Of a stretch of 64,000 nucleotides of DNA, positions 24,101 through 35,095 are shown piece by piece. The stretch's first letter is position 1. Every line of letters begins with the position of its first letter. Origin of the DNA: Argentina anserina (taxonomy: Eukaryota; Streptophyta; Magnoliopsida; Rosales; Rosaceae); contig NW_026089466.1 of NCBI RefSeq assembly GCF_933775445.1, positions 124,001 to 188,000 of the forward strand, in the 5' to 3' direction. The notes beneath the pieces were generated by a model that was given only the letters and a program-made list of their open reading frames with translations, ran no database searches and was not told the DNA's origin. The translations under genes and the position numbers were made by a program.

Positions 24101-25521
24101 AAAGCCGTTCAGAAAGATACTCAAACGAGGATTCAAAAGATTCTCAAATTGCAATAGTAAACATATCAAACGATAGAAAGATACTCAGTTTGAAAGAAAC
24201 ACACGCCCACACTGGAAACACTCTCAAATTCAAGAAAAACTCGCATCGAAAACCGTTCAGAAAGATACTCAAATGCGTATTCAAAAGATACTCAAAGTGC
24301 AATAGTAAACATACTCAAACGATAGAAAGATACTCAGTTTGAAAGAAACACACGCCCACACTGGAAACACTCTAAAATTCAATAGAAACTCACATCAGAA
24401 AGGCTTACAGAAACATACTCAAACGAGAATTGAAAAGATACTCAAAGTGCAATAGTAAACATACTCAAACGATAGAAAGATACTCAGTTTGAAAGAAACA
24501 CACGCCCACACTGGAAACACTCTCAAATTCAAGAGAAACTCGCATCAGAAAGCCTTACAGAAACATACTCAAACGAGAATTGAAAAGATACTCAAAGTGC
24601 AATAGTAAACATACTCAAACGATAGAAAGATACTCAGTTTGAAAGAAACACACGCCCACACTGGAAACACTCTAAAATTCAATAGAAACTCGCATCAGAA
24701 AGGCTTACAGAAACATACTCAAACGAGAATTGAAAAGATACTCAAATTGCAATAGTAAACATACTCAAACGATAGAAAGATACTCAGTTTGAAAGAAACA
24801 CACGCCCACACTGGAAACACTCTCAAATTCAAGAAAAACTCACATCAGAACGGCTTACAGAATGATACTCAAACGAGAATTGAAAAGATACTCAAAGTGC
24901 AATATTAAACATACTCAAAACGATAGAAAGATACTCAGTTTGAAAGAAACACACGCCCACACTCGAAACACTCTAAAATTCAATAGAAACTCGCATCAGA
25001 AAGGCTTACAAAATGATACTCAAACGAGAATTGAAAAGATACTCAAAGTGCAATAGTAAACATACTCAAACGATAGCAAAGACACTCAGTTTGAAAGAAA
25101 CACACGCCCACACTGGATACACTCTCAAATTCAAGAAAAACTCGCATCGAAAGCCGTTCAGAAAGATACTCAAACGAGAATTGAAAAGGTACTCAAATTG
25201 CAATAGTAAACATACTCAAACGATAGAAAGATACTCAGTTTGAAAGAAACACACGCCCACACTGGAAACACTCTAAAATTCAAGAAAAACTCGCATCGAA
25301 AGCCGTTCAGAAAGATACTCAAACGAGGATTCAAAAGATTCTCAAATTGCAATAGTAAACATATCAAACGATAGAAAGATACTCAGTTTGAAAGAAACAC
25401 ACGCCCACACTGGAAACACTCTCAAATACAAGAGAAACTCGCATTAGAAAGCCTTACAGAAACATACTCTAACGAGAATTGAAAAGATACTCAAATTGCA
25501 ATAGTAAACATACTCAAACGA
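21193..25521. repeat. 4329-bp block (29 monomers), with an internal 1491-bp duplication
   Basis: It starts with D1. The stretch 21193 to about 22.48 kb reappears from 25522 at an offset of exactly 4329 bp. Inside it, 21491 to about 22.46 kb repeats from 22982 at 1491 bp (10 monomers). Markers: 'gaaaatgtactc' (about 21900, 23391 and 26229), 'gacactcagtttg' with 'ctggatacactc' (about 22094, 23585 and 26424), and 'ttcaggaagatac' (about 22023, 23514 and 26352). Five or six consecutive 149-bp monomers here are B-like heads with an A-like 'cgagaattgaaaag' tail, a composition not seen further left. Confidence 0.82.
24852..25100 (+). repeat. Monomers with two single-base insertions
   Basis: Near 24917-24920 'actcaaaacgatag' has one A more than the usual 'actcaaacgatag', and at 25077 'gatagcaaagacac' has an extra C. 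The otherwise matching copy near 27.40-27.65 kb lacks both, so the offset between the copies steps from 2541 to 2540 to 2539. The two insertions open plus-strand reading frames of 64 and 76 codons that have no counterpart in other monomers. I do not regard them as genes. The insertions may be real mutations or base-calling errors. Confidence 0.85.
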
Positions 25522-28060
25522 TAGAAAGATACTCAGTTTGAAAGAAACACACGCCCACACTGGAAACACTCTGAAATTCAAGAGAAACTCGCATCAGAAA
25601 ACCTTACAGAAACATAGTCAAACGAGAATTGAAAAGATACTCAAAGTGCAATAGTAAACATACTCAAACGATAGAAAGATACTCAGTTTGAAAGAAACAC
25701 ACGCCCACACTGGAAACACTCTCAAATTCAAGAAAAACTCGCATCGAAAGCCGTTCAGAAAGATACTCAAACGAGGATTCAAAAGATTCTCAAATTGCAA
25801 TAGTAAACATATCAAACGATAGAAAGATACTCAGTTTGAAAGAAACACACGCCCACACTGGAAACACTCTGAAATTCAAGAGAAACTCACATCAGAAAGG
25901 CTTACAGAATGATACTCAAACGAGAATTGAAAAGATACTCAAAGTGCAATAGTAAACATACTCAAACGATAGAAAGATACTCAGTTTGAAAGAAACACAC
26001 GCCCACACTGGAAACACTCTCAAATTCAAGAAAAACTCGCATCGAAAGCCGTTCAGAAAGATACTCAAACGAGAATTGAAAAGGTACTCAAATTGCAATA
26101 GTAAACATACTCAAACGATAGAAAGATACTCAGTTTGAAAGAAACACACGCCCACACTGGAAACACTCTCAAATTCAAGAAAAACTCGCATCGAAAGCCG
26201 TTCAGAAAGATACTCAAACGAGAATTGAAAATGTACTCAAATTGCAATAGTAAACATACTCAAACGATAGAAAGATACTCAGTTTGAAAGAAACACACGC
26301 CCACACTGGAAACACTCTCAAATTCAAGAAAAACTCGCATCGAAAGCCGTTCAGGAAGATACTCAAACGAGAATTGAAAAGATACTCAAATTGCAATAGT
26401 AAACATACTCAAACGATAGAAAGACACTCAGTTTGAAAGAAACACACGCCCACACTGGATACACTCTCAAATTCAAGAAAAACTCGCATCGAAAGCCGTT
26501 CAGAAAGATACTCAAACGAGAATTGAAAAGGTACTCAAATTGCAATAGTAAACATACTCAAACGATAGAAAGATACTCAGTTTGAAAGAAACACACGCCC
26601 ACACTGGAAACACTCTCAAATTCAAGAAAAACTCGCATCGAAAGCCGTTCAGAAAGATACTCAAACGAGAATTGAAAAGATACTCAAAGTGCAATAGTAA
26701 ACATACTCAAACGATAGAAAGATACTCAGTTTGAAAGAAACACACGCCCACACTGGAAACACTCTCAAATTCAAGAAAAACTCGCATCGAAAACCGTTCA
26801 GAAAGATACTCAAATGCGTATTCAAAAGATACTCAAAGTGCAATAGTAAACATACTCAAACGATAGAAAGATACTCAGTTTGAAAGAAACACACGCCCAC
26901 ACTGGAAACACTCTAAAATTCAATAGAAACTCACATCAGAAAGGCTTACAGAAACATACTCAAACGAGAATTGAAAAGATACTCAAAGTGCAATAGTAAA
27001 CATACTCAAACGATAGAAAGATACTCAGTTTGAAAGAAACACACGCCCACACTGGAAACACTCTCAAATTCAAGAGAAACTCGCATCAGAAAGCCTTACA
27101 GAAACATACTCAAACGAGAATTGAAAAGATACTCAAAGTGCAATAGTAAACATACTCAAACGATAGAAAGATACTCAGTTTGAAAGAAACACACGCCCAC
27201 ACTGGAAACACTCTAAAATTCAATAGAAACTCGCATCAGAAAGGCTTACAGAAACATACTCAAACGAGAATTGAAAAGATACTCAAATTGCAATAGTAAA
27301 CATACTCAAACGATAGAAAGATACTCAGTTTGAAAGAAACACACGCCCACACTGGAAACACTCTCAAATTCAAGAAAAACTCACATCAGAACGGCTTACA
27401 GAATGATACTCAAACGAGAATTGAAAAGATACTCAAAGTGCAATATTAAACATACTCAAACGATAGAAAGATACTCAGTTTGAAAGAAACACACGCCCAC
27501 ACTCGAAACACTCTAAAATTCAATAGAAACTCGCATCAGAAAGGCTTACAAAATGATACTCAAACGAGAATTGAAAAGATACTCAAAGTGCAATAGTAAA
27601 CATACTCAAACGATAGAAAGACACTCAGTTTGAAAGAAACACACGCCCACACTGGATACACTCTCAAATTCAAGAAAAACTCGCATCGAAAGCCGTTCAG
27701 AAAGATACTCAAACGAGAATTGAAAAGGTACTCAAATTGCAATAGTAAACATACTCAAACGATAGAAAGATACTCAGTTTGAAAGAAACACACGCCCACA
27801 CTGGAAACACTCTAAAATTCAAGAAAAACTCGCATCGAAAGCCGTTCAGAAAGATACTCAAACGAGGATTCAAAAGATTCTCAAATTGCAATAGTAAACA
27901 TATCAAACGATAGAAAGATACTCAGTTTGAAAGAAACACACGCCCACACTGGAAACACTCTCAAATTCAAGAGAAACTCGCATTAGAAAGCCTTACAGAA
28001 ACATACTCTAACGAGAATTGAAAAGATACTCAAATTGCAATAGTAAACATACTCAAACGA
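25522..28060. repeat. 2539-bp block (17 monomers), chimeric copy of the preceding block
   Basis: Its left part copies 21193 to about 22.48 kb (offset 4329). Its right part copies about 24.25-25.52 kb (offset 2541, falling to 2540 and then 2539). The switch lies near the markers 'caaatgagtattc' (about 22483) and 'caaatgcgtattc' (about 24271 and 26812), so the block looks like a deletion product of the 4329-bp block that removed the middle 12 monomers. Confidence 0.78.
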
Positions 28061-29407
28061 TAGAAAGATACTCAGTTTGAAAGAAACACACGCCCACACT
28101 GGAAACACTCTGAAATTCAAGAGAAACTCGCATCAGAAAACCTTACAGAAACATAGTCAAACGAGAATTGAAAAGATACTCAAAGTGCAATAGTAAACAT
28201 ACTCAAACGATAGAAAGATACTCAGTTTGAAAGAAACACACGCCCACACTGGAAACACTCTCAAATTCAAGAAAAACTCGCATCGAAAACCGTTCAGAAA
28301 GATACTCAAATGAGTATTCAAAAGATACTCAAAGTGCAATAGTAAACATACTCAAACGATAGAAAGATACTCAGTTTGAAAGAAACACACGCCCACACTG
28401 GAAACACTCTAAAATTCAATAGAAACTCACATCAGAAAGGCTTACAGAAACATACTCAAACGAGAATTGAAAAGATACTCAAAGTGCAATAGTAAACATA
28501 CTCAAACGATAGAAAGATACTCAGTTTGAAAGAAACACACGCCCACACTGGAAACACTCTCAAATTCAAGAGAAACTCGCATCAGAAAGCCTTACAGAAA
28601 CATACTCAAACGAGAATTGAAAAGATACTCAAAGTGCAATAGTAAACATACTCAAACGATAGAAAGATACTCAGTTTGAAAGAAACACACGCCCACACTG
28701 GAAACACTCTAAAATTCAATAGAAACTCGCATCAGAAAGGCTTACAGAAACATACTCAAACGAGAATTGAAAAGATACTCAAATTGCAATAGTAAACATA
28801 CTCAAACGATAGAAAGATACTCAGTTTGAAAGAAACACACGCCCACACTGGAAACACTCTCAAATTCAAGAAAAACTCACATCAGAACGGCTTACAGAAT
28901 GATACTCAAACGAGAATTGAAAAGATACTCAAAGTGCAATATTAAACATACTCAAACGATAGAAAGATACTCAGTTTGAAAGAAACACACGCCCACACTC
29001 GAAACACTCTAAAATTCAATAGAAACTCGCATCAGAAAGGCTTACAAAATGATACTCAAACGAGAATTGAAAAGATACTCAAAGTGCAATAGTAAACATA
29101 CTCAAACGATAGAAAGATACTCAGTTTGAAAGAAACACACGCCCACACTGGAAACACTCTAAAATTCAAGAAAAACTCGCATCGAAAGCCGTTCAGAAAG
29201 ATACTCAAACGAGGATTCAAAAGATACTCAAATTGCAATAGTAAACATACTCAAACGATAGAAAGATACTCAGTTTGAAAGAAACACACGCCCACACTGG
29301 AAACACTCTCAAATTCAAGAAAAACTCGCATCGAAAGCCGTTCAGAAAGATACTCAAACGAGGATTCAAAAGATACTCATATTGCAATAGTAAACATACT
29401 CAAACGA

Positions 29408-29556
29408 TAGAAAGATACTCAGTTTGAAAAAAACACACGCCCTCACTGGAAACACTCTCAAATTCAAGAAAAACTCGCATCGAAAGCCGTTCAGAAAGAT
29501 ACTCAAACGAGGATTCAAAAGATACTCATATTGCAATAGTAAACATACTCAAACGA
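29408..29556 (+). repeat. Type F monomer (149 bp), reference copy
   Basis: It has a B-like body with the head 'gaaaaaaacacacgccctca' and is preceded by a B monomer ending 'gatactcatattgcaatag'. A second F head follows directly at 29557. Other copies lie near 33.76, 34.06, 34.66, 34.96, 35.41, 37.50, 38.25, 46.34 and 59.26 kb, nearly always after the 'catattgc' ending, so the two features travel together. F resembles type E apart from the CpG-site difference acacg/acaag. Confidence 0.82.
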
Positions 29557-30005
29557 TAGAAAGATACTCAGTTTGAAAAAAACACACGCCCTCACTGGAA
29601 ACACTCTCAAATTCAAGAAAAACTCGCATCGAAAGCCGTTCAGAAAGATACTCAAACGAGAATTGAAAAGATACTCAAATTGCAATAGTAAACATACTCA
29701 AACGATAGAAAGATACTCAGTTTGAAAGAAACACACGCCCACACTGGAAACACTCTCAAATTCAAGAGAAACTCGCATCAGAAAGCCTTACAGAAACATA
29801 CTCAAACGAGAATTGAAAAGATACTCAAAGTGCAATAGTAAACATACTCGAACGATAGAAAGATACTCAGTTTGAAAGAAACACACGCCCACACTGGAAA
29901 CACTCTAAAATTCAATAGAAACTCGCATCAGAAAGGCTTACAGAATGATACTCAAACGAGAATTGAAAAGATACTCAAAGTGCAATAGTAAACATACTCA
30001 AACGA

Positions 30006-30155
30006 TAGAAAGATATTCAGTTTGAAAGAAACACACGCCCACACTGGAAACACTCTAAAATTCAAGAGAAACTCGCATCAGAAAGCCTTACAGAAACATA
30101 CTCAAACGAGAATTGAAAAGATAGTCAAATTGCAATAGTAAACATACTCAAACGA
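30006..30155 (+). repeat. Type G monomer (150 bp), reference copy
   Basis: It has 'ctctaaaattcaagagaaac', 'cagaaagccttacagaaaca' and the distinctive 'gaaaagatagtcaaattgc' (TAGTC in place of TACTC). It occurs many times to the right of 30 kb (for example near 31.15, 31.45, 32.97, 36.26, 38.51, 40.15, 43.59, 49.23, 55.62, 57.42 and 61.76 kb) and was not seen in the left domain. Confidence 0.82.
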
Positions 30156-32104
30156 TAGAAAGATACTCAGTTTGAAAGAAACACACGCCCACACTGGAAA
30201 CACTCTCAAATTCAAGAGAAACTCGCATCAGAAAGCCTTACAGAAACATACTCAAACGAGAATTGAAAAGATACTCAAAGTGCAATAGTAAACATACTCA
30301 AACGATAGAAAGATACTCAGTTTGAAAGAAACACACGCCCACACTGGAAACACTCTAAAATTCAATAGAAACTCGCATCAGAAAGGCTTACAGAAACATA
30401 CTCAAACGAGAATTGAAAAGATACTCAAAGTGCAATAGTAAACATACTCGAACGATAGAAAGATACTCAGTTTGAAAGAAACACACGCCCACACTCGAAA
30501 CACTCTAAAATTCAATAGAAACTGGCATCAGAAAGGCTTACAGAATGATACTCAAACGAGAATTGAAAAGATACTCAAAGTGCAATAGTAAACATACTCA
30601 AACGATAGAAAGATACTCAGTTTGAAAGAAACACACGCCCACACTGGAAACACTCTCAAATTCAAGAAAAACTCGCATCGAAAGCCGTTCAGAAAGATAC
30701 TCAAACGAGGATTCAAAAGATACTCATATTGCAATAGTAAACATACTCAAACGATAGAAAGATACTCAGTTTGAAAAAAACACACGCCCACACTGGAAAC
30801 ACTCTCAAATTCAAGAGAAACTCGCATCAGAAAGCCTTACAGAAACATACTCAAACGAGAATTGAAAAGATACTCAAAGTGCAATAGTAAACATACTCGA
30901 ACGATAGAAAGATACTCAGTTTGAAAGAAACACACGCCCACACTGGAAACACTCTAAAATTCAATAGAAACTCGCATCAGAAAGGCTTACAGAATGATAC
31001 TCAAACGAGAATTGAAAAGATACTCAAAGTGCAATAGTAAACATACTCAAACGATAGAAAGATATTCAGTTTGAAAGAAACACACGCCCACACTGGAAAC
31101 ACTCTAAAATTCAAGAGAAACTCGCATCAGAAAGCCTTACAGAAACATACTCAAACGAGAATTGAAAAGATAGTCAAATTGCAATAGTAAACATACTCAA
31201 ACGATAGAAAGATACTCAGTTTGAAAGAAACACACGCCCACACTGGAAACACTCTAAAATTCAATAGAAACTCGCATCAGAAAGGCTTACAGAATGATAC
31301 TCAAACGAGAATTGAAAAGATACTCAAAGTGCAATAGTAAACATACTCAAACGATAGAAAGATATTCAGTTTGAAAGAAACACACGCCCACACTGGAAAC
31401 ACTCTAAAATTCAAGAGAAACTCGCATCAGAAAGCCTTACAGAAACATACTCAAACGAGAATTGAAAAGATAGTCAAATTGCAATAGTAAACATACTCAA
31501 ACGATAGAAAGATACTCAGTTTGAAAGAAACACACGCCCACACTGGAAACACTCTCAAATTCAAGAGAAACTCGCATCAGAAAGCCTTACAGAAACATAC
31601 TCAAACGAGAATTGAAAAGATACTCAAAGTGCAATAGTAAACATACTCGAACGATAGAAAGATACTCAGTTTGAAAGAAACACACGCCCACACTGGAAAC
31701 ACTCTAAAATTCAATAGAAACTCGCATCAGAAAGGCTTACAGAATGATACTCAAACGAGAATTGAAATGATACTCAAAGTGCAATAGTAAACATACTCAA
31801 ACGATAGAAAGATATTCAGTTTGAAAGAAACACACGCCCACACTGGAAACACTCTAAAATTCAAGAGAAACTCGCATCAGAAAGCCTTACAGAAACATAC
31901 TCAAACGAGAATTGAAAAGATAGTCAAATTGCAATAGTAAACATACTCAAACGATAGAAAGATACTCAGTTTGAAAGAAACACACGCCCACACTGGAAAC
32001 ACTCTCAAATTCAAGAGAAACTCGCATCAGAAAGCCTTACAGAAACATACTCAAACGAGAATTGAAAAGATACTCAAAGTGCAATAGTAAACATACTCAA
32101 ACGA

Positions 32105-32254
32105 TAGAAAGATACTCAGTTTGAAAGAAACACACGCCCACACTGGAAACACTCTAAAATTAAATAGAAACTCGCATCAGAAACGCTTACAGAATGATAC
32201 TCAAACGAGAATTGAAAAGATACTCAAAGTGCAATAGTAAACATACTCAAACGA
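32105..32254 (+). repeat. Type H monomer (150 bp), reference copy
   Basis: This is an A-like monomer with 'ctctaaaattaaatagaaac' and 'cagaaacgcttacagaatg'. Further copies lie near 33.21, 38.74, 42.18, 49.47, 55.11, 56.60, 62.00 and 62.75 kb. A sub-variant with 'actcaaaaattaaatag' is near 40380 and 44121. It is restricted to the right domain. Confidence 0.82.
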
Positions 32255-33303
32255 TAGAAAGATACTCAGTTTGAAAGAAACACACGCCCACACTGGAAAC
32301 ACTCTCAAATTCAAGAAAAACTCGCATCGAAAGCCGTTCAGAAAGATACTCAAACGAGTATTCAAAAGATACTCAAATTGCAATAGTAAACATACTCAAA
32401 CGATAGAAAGATACTCAGTTTGAAAAAAAAGACACGCCCACACTGGAAACACTCTCAAATTCAAGAAAAACTCGCATCGAAAGCCGTTGAGAAAGATACT
32501 CAAACGAGAATTGAAAAGATACTCAAATTGCAATAGTAAACGTACTCAAACGATAGAAAGATACTCAGTTTGAAAGAAACACACGCCCACACTGGAAACA
32601 CTCTCAAATTCAAGAGAAACTCGCATCAGAAAGCCTTACAGAAACATACTCAAACGAGAATTGAAAAGATACTCAAAGTGCAATAGTAAACATACTCAAA
32701 CGATAGAAAGATACTCAGTTTGAAAGAAACACACGCCCACACTGGAAACACTCTAAAATTCAATAGAAACTCGCATCAGAAAGGCTTACAGAATGATACT
32801 CAAACGAGAATTGAAAAGATACTCAAAGTGCAATAGTAAACATACTCAAACGATAGAAAGATACTCAGTTTGAAAGAAACACACGCCCACACTGGAAACA
32901 CTCTAAAATTCAAGAGAAACTCGCATCAGAAAGCCTTACAGAAACATACTCAAACGAGAATTGAAAAGATAGTCAAATTGCAATAGTAAACATACTCAAA
33001 CGATAGAAAGATACTCAGTTTGAAAGAAACACACGCCCACACTGGAAACACTCTCAAATTCAAGAGAAACTCGCATCAGAAAGCCTTACAGAAACATACT
33101 CAAACGAGAATTGAAATGATATTCAAAGTGCAATAGTAAACATACTCAAACGATAGAAAGATACTCAGTTTGAAAGAAACACACGCCCACACTGGAAACA
33201 CTCTAAAATTAAATAGAAACTCGCATCAGAAACGCTTACAGAATGATACTCAAACGAGAATTGAAAAGATACTCAAAGTGCAATAGTAAACATACTCAAA
33301 CGA

Positions 33304-34199
33304 TAGAAAGATACTCAGTTTGAAAGAAACACACGCCCACACTGGAAACACTCTAAAATTCAATAGAAACTCGCATCAGAAAGGCTGACAGAATGATACT
33401 CAAACGAGAATTGAAAAGATACTCAAATTGCAATAGTAAACATAATCAAACGATAGAAAGATACTCAGTTTGAAAGAAACACACGCCCACACTGGAAACA
33501 CTCTCAAATTCAAGAAAAACTCGCATCGAAAGCCGTTCAGAAAGATACTCAAACGAGAATTGAAAAGATACTCAAATTGCAATAGTAAACATACTCAAAC
33601 GATAGAAAGATACTCAGTTTGAAAGAAACACACGCCCACACTGGAAACACTCTCAAATTCAAGAAAAACTCGCATCGAAAGCCGTTCAGAAAGATACTCA
33701 AACGAGGATTCAAAAGATACTCATATTGCAATAGTAAACATACTCAAACGATAGAAAGATACTCAGTTTGAAAAAAACACACGCCCTCACTGGAAACACT
33801 CTCAAATTCAAGAAAAACTCGCATCGAAAGCCGTTGAGAAAGATACTCAAATGAGAATTGAAAAGATACTCAAATTGCAATAGTAAACATACTCAAACGA
33901 TAGAAAGATACTCAGTTTGAAAGAAACACACGCCCACACTGGAAACACTCTCAAATTCAAGAAAAACTCGCATCGAAAGCCGTTCAGAAAGATACTCAAA
34001 CGAGGATTCAAAAGATACTCATATTGCAATAGTAAACATACTCAAACGATAGAAAGATACTCAGTTTGAAAAAAACACATGCCCTCACTGGAAACACTCT
34101 CAAATTCAATAGAAACTCGCATCAGAAAGGCTTACAGAATGATACTCAAACGAGAATTGAAAAGATACTCAAAGTGCAATAGTAAACATACTCAAACGA
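33304..34199. repeat. 896-bp 6-mer higher-order unit, copy 1
   Basis: Six monomers ending with F-containing pairs. The same order repeats at a constant 896-bp offset (B-like monomers near 33400 and 34296, 33549 and 34445, and 33847 and 34743). It differs from copy 2 mainly in the first monomer, which is A here and D2 there. Confidence 0.78.
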
Positions 34200-34349
34200 T
34201 AGAAAGATACTCAGTTTGAAAGAAACACACGCCCACACTGGAAACACTCTAAAATTCAAGAGAAACTCGCATCAGAAAACCTTACAGAAACATAGTCAAA
34301 CGAGAATTGAAAAGATACTCAAAGTGCAATAGTAAACATAGTCAAACGA
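34200..34349 (+). repeat. Type D2 monomer (150 bp), marker of the right domain
   Basis: It is identical to D1 in 'cagaaaaccttacagaaaca' and 'tagtcaaacgag' but reads 'ctctaaaattcaagag' where D1 reads 'ctctgaaattcaagag'. D2 copies start at 34200, 35096, 37939, 38838, 40484, 42279, 44225, 46769, 50313, 52683, 57751, 58351 and 62094. All 13 D monomers to the right of 34 kb are D2, and all 13 to the left of 28.3 kb are D1. Confidence 0.9.
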
Positions 34350-35095
34350 TAGAAAGATACTCAGTTTGAAAGAAACACACGCCCACACTGGAAACACTCT
34401 CAAATTCAAGAAAAACTCGCATCGAAAGCCGTTCAGAAAGATACTCAAACGAGAATTGAAAAGATACTCAAATTGCAATAGTAAACATACTCAAACGATA
34501 GAAAGATACTCAGTTTGAAAGAAACACACGCCCACACTGGAAACACTCTCAAATTCAAGAAAAACTCGCATCGAAAGCCGTTCAGAAAGATACTCAAACG
34601 AGGATTCAAAAGATACTCATATTGCAATAGTAAACATACTCAAACGATAGAAAGATACTCAGTTTGAAAAAAACACACGCCCTCACTGGAAACACTCTCA
34701 AATTCAAGAAAAACTCGCATCGAAAGCCGTTGAGAAAGATACTCAAACGAGAATTGAAAATATACTCAAATTGCAATAGTAAACATACTCAAACGATAGA
34801 AAGATACTCAGTTTGAAAGAAACACACGCCCACACTGGAAACACTCTCAAATTCAAGAAAAACTCGCATCGAAAGCCGTTCAGAAAGATACTCAAACGAG
34901 GATTCAAAAGATACTCATATTGCAATAGTAAACATACTCAAACGATAGAAAGATACTCAGTTTGAAAAAAACACACGCCCTCACTGGAAACACTCTCAAA
35001 TTCAATAGAAACTCGCATCAGAAAGGCTTACAGAATGATACTCAAACGAGAATTGAAAAGATACTCAAAGTGCAATAGTAAACATACTCAAACGA
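34200..35095. repeat. 896-bp 6-mer higher-order unit, copy 2
   Basis: It starts with the first D2 monomer of the window. The next D2 is exactly 896 bp on, at 35096. A third copy begins there but loses the order after one to two monomers (near 35.3 kb). Confidence 0.78.

Larger units (their letters stand above)
28061..33303. repeat. Transition segment between left and right domains
   Basis: It starts with the last D1 and an I-A* dimer (about 28.8-29.05 kb), then two tandem F monomers (29408-29705). From about 30 kb it consists of A, C and G monomers, and from 32105 the first H. The marker 'agatattcag' recurs near 30011, 31060, 31360 and 31810, spaced by 7, 2 and 3 monomers; about 30.95-31.5 kb is a 300-bp A-G dimer in two tandem copies. 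No D monomer occurs between 28061 and 34200. Confidence 0.75.

Noticed and set aside
24862..25243. Two plus-strand genes of 64 and 76 codons
   Set aside because: They exist only because of two single-base insertions in this copy. Their near-identical duplicate at about 27.4-27.8 kb has no such frames.
32424..32440. Poly-A run 'gaaaaaaaagacacg' as a retroposon tail
   Set aside because: It is the ordinary head of a B/F-like monomer with one extra A and a C-to-G change. The monomer continues normally on both sides with no target-site duplication.
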